46,101 nucleotides of DNA from Branchiostoma floridae (lineage: Eukaryota; Chordata; Leptocardii; Amphioxiformes; Branchiostomatidae), in the NCBI RefSeq assembly GCF_000003815.2, contig NC_049989.1, forward strand, positions 14,340,555 through 14,386,655. Direction: 5' to 3'. A program made the position numbers and the translations under genes. Positions 20,556-32,500 of this stretch are shown here, in pieces. Numbering within the stretch: the first letter of the stretch is position 1; the number at the start of each line of letters is the position of its first letter. Under the pieces are notes generated by a model. That model had not been told where the DNA came from. It was given only the letters and a program-made list of their open reading frames with translations, and searched no databases.

Positions 20556-23500
20556 CTAAAAGGATGATTGAAAATAATCAATGTGATGACACTTTCATAT
20601 AAACATCACAAACAGTAAGATGAAATTCTGAATTAAAGTCAGACTGTAATTTCCAACACAAAATTGGACTCATAAATGTTTGACTGTCCAAGTCCATTCT
20701 TTGTCAAGAAATGAGCCATAGACTTTTTTCAACTCACAATCCACTGTTCAAGTCATGTGTCTATCTGCATAACGTGTTGTCACAGAAGCAGTGGATAAAC
20801 TCACTTCTTGACAAAGATTGGAGGTTAACGGTAAAAAATTTACGCAAATCCAAGTTTGCAAGACTGTAAGAGTACACCAACAAGAAAGCAAAGCTTAACG
20901 TACATCCAAGTTAAAAATGGACTTTCTTGTCATCTCCACCAAACAACCTACCTCTTCAGAATGGTCTCCTGGAAGAGCTGCAGTCTCTCGCTGTGGGTGT
21001 CAGCAGCAAATTCTGACAGGTAAAGATGGAGACGGAATTAGACAGTACAATTTATGGATAGAACAGAAATAGCATCTCTTCTTCCTTAGTCAGAAACATC
21101 ATGTCTAAGACAGGCTGCCTCACTGATTTTGGTGACATGCCTACCTCAAGGTCTCAGTGTTTGAACTGCTCATTTATGTAAAATGCCAAGTTTGAACCAC
21201 TGATTAAAGCACAAGACATTTTTTGAGATCTAACACTCACTGACCTTCAAACAGGCTGGTCTGTCCCTCCCCCAAACACCCCTCTAGCTGGAGTGGGATG
21301 AACTGGGGTCTTCGCAAAGGATCGTGGGTGGAGCTCTCAGGAAGGGCGAAGGGGTCATAGGGCACGGGTACGAGGTGGAAGCCACAGCTGGCAGCCTTTC
21401 TGGCCCAGCCTGACAGCTACAGGGAAGCAAGCAGAGATGATCCATGACAAATACACTGTCTACACCAGGATTGATATTACTGTTAGCATAATTACACAAC
21501 GTACAATGTATCAGCAGGTGCCTTCAAACAAAATATGGCAGGCAAGCCATGCCCTTTGAAGTGACAATTGCTTCATGTATCTTTTTATTGGCTCCCGTAA
21601 GGCAACAGGCATGAATAAAGCAGGGAATAAAAGACAGGAAAGGAGATCATCTTTTCTGAAACCATTTTGGGACCTTTGACCTAACTTCCTGTCAGTGTCC
21701 CTGAACAGCATAACATGTAGTAAGTGCAGAACGACAAAGATGGTAAAACAAAAGACAGATCAAAAGCAATACCGGGGGGAACTAGAAGGAAAGTTCAAGC
21801 TAGTACTCACCAGATCATACAAGATGTTGGGCGTGGTCACCATCCACTGCACCTCAAACTCAAAGGAACATCCCGGTGTGTAGTTGCCATGGTAACGCAG
21901 GGTGCACCATTCCAACCGGTCGCTTTTCTTGTTCATGTCCACGTCCAACACCATACACTTGTAAGGAGGATTACCTGATACCACAGGAAACATGGAAAGT
22001 TTTTACAGCTGTGTTTAAATGCTACTTCTACTAATAGATAAATTAAGGCTTTATGATACAATCTTTAATAAAAAAAAGTATGTGTTTTGTATAGAATCAA
22101 TGTTAATACTGTTCCTGGTGGTGCACCTGCATGTGCAACACTTTTGAGGGAAAATAACAACACCTCTGTCTTTACTCAATAAGCTACGGCTATCCATGCT
22201 ACCATTGAGGTGGACTGTACACAATTGCAATCTCTTGCTGGCTGGGCGTCAACTGTTGGGCCGGCCACTAGGAGTGCAGCTTAGTCAGGCTAGACTGAAC
22301 TGCTTTTTGAAGATTCTCGGGATCATATACATAATGTACAGTGACTGCATCTCATAAGTACAGAAAGGACCAAAGAAAATCAGTCATATTAAGACCTGGG
22401 TTTTCGGAAAACCCTGTTCAGTCTGAAAGGAGGGTCTGCATAGGAGTTCCTGACAGTGCTCAACACCATAAGAAAAAAAAAGTGGTAAAGCTACGTGCTA
22501 CAGTCTTTGGGACTAGCCAAAAATAAGTACAGAAAGGACCAAAGAAAATCAGTCATATTAAGACCTGGGTTTTCGGAAAACCCTGTTCAGTCTGAAAGGA
22601 GGGTCTGCATAGGAGTTCCTGACAGTGCTCAACACCATAAGAAAAAAAAAGTGGTAAAGCTACGTGCTACAGTCTTTGGGACTAGCCAAAAATACATTGT
22701 ATCATGCGAGGAACCATCTAGGGCAGAAGAAAGAGAGGTAAACAATGGAAAAGATGGAGGATATTAGAGAATGGAAACATACCGAGATGAGATGAGGCTA
22801 CAAAACTGTGTAGTACATGTACATACCTTTCATGCCCGGTATCCTGACATCTTTGCTCCCTCCCATCCACCCACGGGCGTGGCTCCAGCTCTCGGGGGAA
22901 CCCGTTTCCTTGGAGTCACTTCGTAACCGTGGAGACAGGAAGGAGGGGACAATAGTCGCCATGGGTACAGATGTGATTGACACCTCCACCCAGTAGCTCT
23001 GGAAGGAGCTGTCATCTGTTTGATAGTATGATCCTGGGTACTTTCTTCCCGCAAATTCTGTCACTGGAAAATTCAATGAAGTTGTATCATTCCACAAAGT
23101 AGAATGCCCTTCAGATAGAATGCAAATTGATTGATGATTGGTTTATTTGATAAATGACCAATCAGAATGCATGTAACAACCATAATTTATGTCCATTATC
23201 TTACCTCTCTTTCTGTTTTCCTCAGACAGGATACAGTACAGGAAGAAACCATTACAGAAGGGGTGTCTTGGGTTCAGGGAGGCATGCAGTATGTAGTGAT
23301 CCTCCAGAAGTTTCTGTGATAAAAACAGTTCATGTTTTATCATTCTTCAACAATCATCTAATCTATGCAAATTTGTTGTTCAACTTGTCGGCACAAAAAA
23401 CAAACTTAACAATAACTTTATCAGATTAAAAATATGTCATGTCAACAACCGCATAGTAGAGTTATCTCAATACCTATTCCTAATTTACTTTGGGTTCACA

Positions 23501-26500
23501 AAGGGGATATCAGGATGTCTTACCTGCAGCAGCTCCACTGCCTGTAAGTGAGAGACGACCCCATCCACAGCCTCCGACACCCAGGCCACTGCCTCCGCAC
23601 TGATGAAGCTGTTAGCTGGCAGGCCCCTCTGGTCGGGTAGGAACCCTACACCAGTGCTGTACATGGAACAGTTTACAGGTCAGTGCAGTAACTGTAAACT
23701 GTGGTACAGTTGTGAACTTATTCATTTATTTGGTTTTACCACATTTGTGGAAGGATTGACATAACAGGTAACTATCACCTTTTGAAGAAGTCAACCTGGA
23801 GACCAGACTGTAAGGTCTGATCCACTCAAACCGAGAAGGTGTGGCGGGGTCTTTTATGTGCTTTAGGTGTGGCTCTCCCAAACGCAGGGTTCTTACCTGA
23901 AATTTCATTCTAAAGACAAAAAAACAGTAATATGCCCTACTTTTGGGAATCAGTATGAAAAAGTGGGGGACAACATTGTTCCATTCTTAAGAGAGATCGC
24001 TGCTTACGTAACCAAACAAAAAGGAAAGAACCATCCTTTCAAAATGAGCTGGTAAAAGTGTACGGTAATACCAAATTTCATACTTACGTTGTGTCCTTCA
24101 TAGCCTCTATAATGACCTCTGGAGGTGAGGTCAAGGTCAGCTTCCCTTCCTGCTCCATCTCGGACTCCTCCCCCTCCCCCATCACTGTCGTTGCCATGGC
24201 ATCACTGATCAGGTCCTCTGTGTTCTCTGTGTTGGTGGTTACCACGGCAACAGCTCCCTCATTGGTGGAGGGTGGAATAGGGAAACTCTCCACCTGCTGA
24301 TGTGTGGAAAACAGAAAACATCTTATTTTTGATACAGTCAAACCTGATCAAGCAACTACCCCCAAGTACAAGCCACATTCAAATGGTCCCGTCCATTCCC
24401 TCCTCAGCAAACATTTTTCCTCAGTACCTCTGAGTCCAAATTTGACTGCATTTCAAAATCTTATGAAGCTTAGTAGGATATTGAGGTGTGTTGAATTATG
24501 TATTGGTATCAACTACTTGACAGTAACATTAAAAGTTATAAATTGTAATTTTTGTAAAAAGAAGCTAGTAAATTTGTTCTTTTTGAATGTTCTCTTTGTC
24601 TGTATGTCCACCACGTTGCTACTGGTTTGTCTGATTATCATCTTACTGACATGGATTACATTTTGTATACCTGGAGTGTACGTGTAACCACTGTCCAACT
24701 TTTTGTCTATTCATTGCATCATTCCACTTGATAGTATTCTGATGTATCAAGGTTTATTAAGTGTGTGTATCATAAGAATGTCCCCGGGATAAAAGAGGCA
24801 CACACAAAGTGTCCTCTTTCCTCCATCCTCACCTTAACCTGTTGAGACTGCTGGTCCTTCTCTGTTACTCCTGGTACAGGAGACAGAGGGGCTGTAGGGG
24901 TGGTGGGTGCTGACAGGTTAAACCCTGCTCTCCTTCCTCCTCCTGATGTAGAGGTGCTCAACTCCTTATTCTCACCTCTCTGGGCACAGGAAATAGCCAA
25001 CAAAATACATGTAGTAAACTTTGAGGTACTACCAAATAGTGTAAGGGTTAACAAAGTAACACACACAAGCTGTAAGAATAGGAATGTTCATGTTTCCAGT
25101 TGCAGATGTGCAGTGCAATGCATTGCTGGTAATATTGACCAGTCAAATTATAAGGCCTAGGTCCCAATTCCCAACCTGGGACCCGGCAAGGAAGTGGAAA
25201 TGAAAAATATGATAAGAAAGGAAACAAATCACACAGAACTTTAAGAAAATAGTCAGGAGCATAATTTGTGTATATTCCTTGGTATTATGTATGAACAGTT
25301 TAATTTTTCAATTCCGCAAACATCCCAGCTGGGCCCCGTTTCGGAAATGGGACCTATAGGCCTAACTGGTCTGGACCTTTTGGCCTGACGATTATGGTAT
25401 TGGGTTAGTAAACTGGTGGGCCTGGGTTCAAATCCCTGGAGCCAGGTGACTGTTTCTACTCGCCTCTCTACTATTTCAGTATGTCAAAGATGAAGGCCCA
25501 TAACAATATTAAGTTAATAATTATTTATTTGTGACTCAGGTACATGTAACAACAAGCAGATCCAACAGGGGCAAGACATGTACTCAAAAGGCTAAGGATC
25601 TATCTGGCCCAATTGGATACTGTTTAGCCCTTAGGATACTGTCTTTGACCCAAATAGATCTGCTTGGGGACTGCGTGGCAGGGGCCTTTGACATATTAAC
25701 CACTGTGTGATAGTGCATTTCACTGGACCCATGAACACGTATAGTTTGTTAGTAAAGACGTACATTGTACATATTTCAGGCAACCTGTACATACTGTTAA
25801 GAAGGTACAAAATGTAGTTAGAATCAAAGAACAAGGGAAAGACATTGTAGAAATTTACATTCAGACTGTATAACTTCTCTTGATTGAGACTGCTTTAGAA
25901 ATACATGTAGTAGTACCTACAGTAGAACAGAGGGAAGAAAAGAAAGTGGTACAAGTTGATAAGTGACACTGACAGAGAAATGACAATTCTATGTCTGGAT
26001 CTCCATGAACAAGTCTAGTAAAACACTGTCTATCTCTTCATGGATAATAACCCTCTCCATGCCACGTAACCCTGTGAATGGCACAAATTTGCTGCCAAAA
26101 ACTACCTTAGCAGGAAAAAGGTTAAGTCAGCACATATATATCAGGGCTTGAAATACTTTTTTTCTACATACATGCACTTGCGCAGGTAACATTGAAAATT
26201 ACCTGCACCAGAGAGATTTTATCACAGTGGGGATCATACTAAACTTTTTCAGGAACCATTGCTACTTTTTCTTTTATACTTTATAGGTGGTAACAGTCAA
26301 TGCAGCTAATAACAATCCACATACACCTACATCATAGGACATTTATGTATAAAACCCAGTACATGAACCAGTACAGGTTAGGTGCAGGTAGACACCAGAA
26401 ACACCTGCACAGCTCCATTTTACCTGCACAGCTCCATTTTACCTGCACTAACCTGCATATGCAGGTGGTATTTCGAGCCCTGTATATGTACAGTATAACA

Positions 26501-29500
26501 TGTGTTAACAGAGGGAAGTGTTAGACATGGAGTCCATACCTCTTCCTGCTCATACTTGCGGACATGTCGCAGCAAACCCATGAATTTAGCGATGCCCTGT
26601 ATTATGTTCTGAATACAAATTGATACAAAAATGATCCACTGATCATGACAATAGTTGTAGATTATGTACGTTGATGAAGACTAACATCCAGGTTATAAGA
26701 TATGCCAAATAGTAATCACTCAAGAAACTGGGCATGATTTTGGAAATGGTCAGACATTTCAGGTAGCATTCATGCACTACTAGGGGTGGGTACCGGTACA
26801 GAAAATTCAGGTCCAGGTCCGGTTCAGGTCCAGAGGATCAGGTCCAGGTCCGGACCTGAACCTGGAAATGATTAAGTCTGTGAAAACTTGTGAATAGACG
26901 ATACTCAAAACAATGGTCAATTTGCAACAAAGAAATCTGTTTTGTGGAGTATTCGACTCCCGCTGGCGTTTTAACATCCTACAACGCTAACTGCCTCAGT
27001 CTGTACCATTGACTCTAATGACTATAGACTCTACTCTACTTCACTCTTGTTATTTTCCTAATCGGTAAGCCCTGAAACGTGTAAATGTCTGATCATATAA
27101 TCTTTTCATTTTCCAATAGGTCCAACATCCAGTCCACGGACTTTTGTCAGGTCCGTTTTTTTTTTGACCGTTCAAATGAGAAAAACTGGTTTTGTACCGG
27201 TGCACCGTACGGGCACTACCTTTTGCCAATGACACTGAGTACCATTGACGAAAGGTGATGGAATGCTACCTGAAACGTCTGGCAACTTCAAAAATGGTAT
27301 CCAGTTGCTTGAGTTACTGTTTGGCATATGAAGTCAGAATTAACAGTAACTGAATTAGGGAATGAAAGTTGCCAGATCAAGGTTTAATATTACAAACTGT
27401 TAAGAGAAAAGAACAGGAATATTATGAAATATCAATTAGTAATGATTCCCTGGCCTTTTATTTTATATAACTTTAAAGATCCAAACTAAATAGTATTGGA
27501 GAACCTTTCATCTGAATTGATGTCTACCATCAGTCAGAATACTTATAACAGATACATGTAGAATTGTAGTGCTGGTTACATGTACATGGACAGTCAAACC
27601 TGTATTAGCGGCCACTTTTGCATTGCAGTCACTCTTTGTCCGTCCCTTGGATTTTTTTCATTGACCTACATGTAAGTATTAAGGAAATAGCCTATAGTGG
27701 CCACCTGTCCAACGCGGCCACGGCCACACGATTTCCGGTCCCTTGAATACAGAAACACTGTTTATTGCGTCCTAACAGTGACCATATGTCACACTTTGCC
27801 GAATTTAAAATCTAGAGTCTCTGACAGGGTTGTTTTGGCATTGGCTGAAGGACGCATGCCTAGAACGGTAGAGCACTTGTCCTTGTCCTTGTCGGCAAAT
27901 TTACCAACATTGCGCATGGCAATATCAATCTTTTTCTTTAGATTTTACTTTCAATTGGCAGGGTCAGTTGAATTTTGAGATGATCGAGACAATGTTACGT
28001 AGTGAGAAAGATTAGCGGGTACTGAAATCATGTATAACTTATTGCTTCATTTTCTCTACTAGTATAGTGGCCACATTTTTCCAGTTCCTTGAGTGGCTGC
28101 TATAGACAGGTTTGACTGTACATGTACATGCAACATTGTGCATGTAGCTTGATTAGGGATGGTTTAAGTGCCCTGTCATATATCAAATCTCATGTCGTCT
28201 CTCTGGAAAAGATTAAGCTGAAGAGAGAGAAAGATTACCAGTAATGACAAGTTCAAGATATATTTAGTAGTCAGAGGATTCAAGAAGTTATCAGGCATGG
28301 TTAGGATGAATAGACAGATTCTGAATTATACTTCTTTACATGGAAAACAAACATGGCCTGATAATTGAATAGTTGTATCAGTAGAAGGAAAATATTAATC
28401 CAAACGTAATGCATCCTTCCCTTGAAGACGACAATCATGTAGGAGGCATGTGACATATTGAAGTTAGCAAAGGTGTTACAACAACAGCTAGCTATGTCTG
28501 AGAAAATTAGCACAAAAATTAGTTCGTCATAGGCATAGAAAGCATGAAGCTTTTCACAAATGATCAGTAATAACTGCACAGCAATTAATATAACAATGTA
28601 CGCACACATACACACACACAAACACACGCACGCACACGCACACACACAAACAAACTGTTACAACATTTGCTCTAGCTGCAACAGGAAGTGATGTAATCGT
28701 CCCACAATACCTTTTGTTTCCTGTTGCTGGCTGGCCTGCGTATCCTGTTGACGATCTCCATGAAGCGGAGGAAACCGTCCACCATCTGCCGCTGCTCCTC
28801 CGAGGTCCGGTCGGGGTAGATGTCGAACGCCGTGTCCTGGCTCTCTGACAGCTTCTTGGTGCTTGCAGACATGGCTGGCAGGAGTAGGAATCTGGTCCTC
28901 CAGAATTTCAGGGACTACAATGGAAGAGGGTTTTATTTTGTCAGTAAAGGTCATTGTTATGTATATTACTGGATTGCGGTACACTTGTGGAATTGCTGCC
29001 TTGTAGACTGAATTTGTGCAGCTCTTGACTTTATAACAGGAATATCATACAAAATGTACAAGTATGACTAAACAGACAACAAAATACAAAAAGCTTAGTT
29101 TTTCATCGAAATTTGTTAAGCTATCTGTGAAATCGCTCAGCTGCAGCAACATTGTGAGATACCCTCCTTATTTACAGTTTGGCCATGTCTGCCCAACTAT
29201 CGAGTGGCAAGATTTTGAAAAAATTATTGTGATAAAGTTTTAGTCTGCTGAAATTGCTTTGTTCTGTTTTTTTTAGTGGATGGAATGGTTGGAATTTTTG
29301 TCTGACCTTAGAAGCAAAATTCCATGCAGGAATGGAAAGAGAAAGGCTACTGTTACCCTTGACTTCATGGTAGAAACATCATGCAAAATGTACAAGTATG
29401 ACTATTAAGACAACAAAACAAAAAAGCTTCTAAAGGTTTTCATCGAAATGCAATAAGCGCTCTGTCAAATCGCTCGTCTGCAGCAACGTTGCCAGTAAAT

Positions 29501-32500
29501 TGCAGCCTCAGTGAGATAAACCTCTTTATGTCATACCTGTGACGCGAAAACGTTCGATAACGGGTGTTCCGGACCGAGTGATAACTTCCGTATCAGACGG
29601 GCTCTAAGTTTTATCACATGGGCTCCATTTGAATAAATTGAACTATTTCGAGCGGGACGAGTCAGGCGCCATCAAAAATTCGAATACCTGATTCGGACGT
29701 TGGAACATTACTGTTGTAACACATTTTGTTCGAGGGCAACAAATTTGTTCAACTTCTGGCTCATTTTACATCAAAACATGGGTTTTCTCAGGTGGGTATG
29801 ACATAAATGTAATGTATTCCGCATCACCCTCGGTCCCAGCCGGACCGCGGGTCAGATCGCCCGACGTCCGAAGGTACCTCGGGTGATACACCGTGTTGTA
29901 TTCTATATATATCTATGTTCCGTGCAAGGATGGACAGAGAAAGTCTGCGCATCTACTCACATCCATGAGGTCAAAGTCGTCTCCCCCCGAGCTGCAGATG
30001 TAGTTGTCCAGGTAGTTCCAGTTGTAGTTCTCCAGGTTGTCGTGCTGGAACTCTGTCCTAGCGGGGTCATACACCTGCTGGTAAACCGGCCACAACCGGA
30101 ACCGGTACCCCCACGGGTTGGTGTGGGAAGGATGTCTGGGTAGGAACAACAGGATAGTACATTTATGTATAATACAAGATGTGCATTGTCCAGTGGTCAA
30201 AGTGGCATGCATAGTCTAATGCTTAGCAGCCCTGCCTCTGTATCTGTATCTATATGACATATATATAGCTGGTATAACCGCCCTTTGGCGTAACACACCA
30301 GCTGCGCAGGCACGCGGTGCGACAGTAGCTGGTTATATTACACTGAACGACCTGTCACACCTAACCTTTTCACATCTATTTGCAAATGTTCTTTAAAACC
30401 GTCCAGCAAAGATGCCCCCACTGTGCTTGGTGATAACAAATTCCACTCTACGATAGTTCTGGGAAAATACGAATTTTGGTCCAGGCCTTTGGACTAATAT
30501 GCTATGAGTCTGAATCTTGGATGGCTGTTGCTGCTCACCCAACAAGCACACTACTGGAAAGGGTTGCAATCCTTAGAATGGGAAACTAAGCCATGGTTCA
30601 CTGTCCATTGTGCTTGTTCAAAAGAGCTAGGAGAATTTCCTAGATGCAATGAATCCATAAATGCTGTACATACTATTAGCATCTGTCTTCTTTGTCACTT
30701 CCAGTGGAAGTATCACTCATCAGTAAACTAAACTATCACTATCAATATCTATAGAATTTTCAGACTCACTTATAACTTGTTGGCAGATGTTTACAGCGTA
30801 TAGCCTCATTTAGTATACAACTTACTTAATACACATGAGTACTGTACCTGGGTTTGTACTTGGTGACGTGGATGATGTAAGACTGTCGACTGCGGCTGGC
30901 CACCACCTTGTGGAAGTTCCTCCCCATACTCAACCAGTACTCATCCTGAGAGAGAGAAGTAACAACTGCAAAGTTGAGCTCCCAGGCAAAATCACATCAT
31001 TTGTCCAACAGACCACAGAAGATTGTGGACACAAAAAATGTCAACTTTCAAAATTCTGCTGGATCCCCTTAGACCACAGCATAAAAAATGGTATATTATG
31101 AACTCTAAGAATGCATTGAATATCTGAAAAAACAATGCAGTGTTCATTACTGATGCTGCATCAGTAGTTTTTTAAAGGCAACATTTTTTCCTGTGCCAGT
31201 GAAATGCCTGGTGGCATCAAATGGCAGAGTGGCATCAAATGGCAAAGTGGCTAGTCCAGCAGATTTGAGATCGAGAGGTCACAGGTCCAAATCCAAAGCC
31301 TTAACACAATTTTCCTTAGTCCACACAGGTGTACAAATGGGTACCTAACTTCAGTTGGGAGGTACATTTTGTAAAAGGCAGTGGAAGGAGAGGGATGGGC
31401 TCTGCTCCCCGTACTTTACCCCAACGACCTCAAAAAGGCTATAATCATAATTTTAGGACTACCTTAAGTTTACCTTTACCTTACCTTAGGGGACTTGGTG
31501 AAGTTACATGTACATGTATGAGTGTTAACATTTTATAAGAGAAAGAGATTTCAGTTCGAGTTTGTAGAACTACTAAATCTTTACGTTTAATTCAGTAAGT
31601 CAAAACAATCAAACAAATGAAACGCACATCAACAATTTTTACCCTTCAAAGTGGAACAGTGAATGGAACAGGGTTAGTTAGTAAATTCATGAACCAGAAT
31701 GTGATAAACCAAAAACTGAACAGGAGGAATTGGAGGAGAAACAATACCAAGAGGTCATGAGAGGTCGGCATTGAGATTTGGTGTTCTTTAGATGTTAAAG
31801 TTACAATAGGTGCAGATACTGAAATTTATCCCTTCCAAATTTCTAGTAACCGCTAAACTTGGAGTCGCACTGGTTGTATGAGAGAAATGTTGATGTAAAA
31901 TGCGTTTGAATTCTGAATGTTTCTGGAAATGAAGCTCCCAAAATGTATCATAATTTGATTGTAATGATAAAAATCAATTCTTTTTTTCATATTGTAGGCT
32001 TCTCAATAAAAGGCTGACAATGACAGCTCAACAATGTCTGATGCTCTCAAGACTTCCAGTAGGGCAGACAAGGGTACCTCCTCATTATTTCTCTTCTGTG
32101 AACTCCACATGCGGGACAGGGTAGGGCTGCCACTCAGCACCCCCGATACCGACAGGTGGGACCGTGTGGACGGGGAGCTATCGCGGGAAAGGCGACCAAG
32201 ACTGGTCGTGGGGGAGCCAGGAGAGGGCGATTTCTGGAATAGGTGGACGCGGGCGGTTTGCGTTTTAAGTTCGGGGGTCACGGCGGGAGCGGCCGGGCTT
32301 GAAAACCGGCGGCTCTTCTTGGGTGATGGGGTGAGGAAGGTAGCCAATGACAGCCGACGGGAGGAATGCGTGGTGGTTGGGGAGACAACCGCGGAGGAAA
32401 GTGGGGAGGTAAAAACATTCTGGTCGGGAGGATCAGGGGGGGTGGACAGGGGGGAAGGGTGTGAGCCTCGCAGGGGGGAAGGTACGAGGGGGGTGCTGGT

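Noticed and set aside
23726-23908. Minus-strand open frame with plausible splice sites between two DEPDC5 exons
   Set aside because: Its frame does not fit: the exon at 24088 (phase 2 end) joins directly to 23656 and restores EAMKDT-TTGVGF as in vertebrates. The block resembles the dispersed repeat seen at 2505 and 40355.
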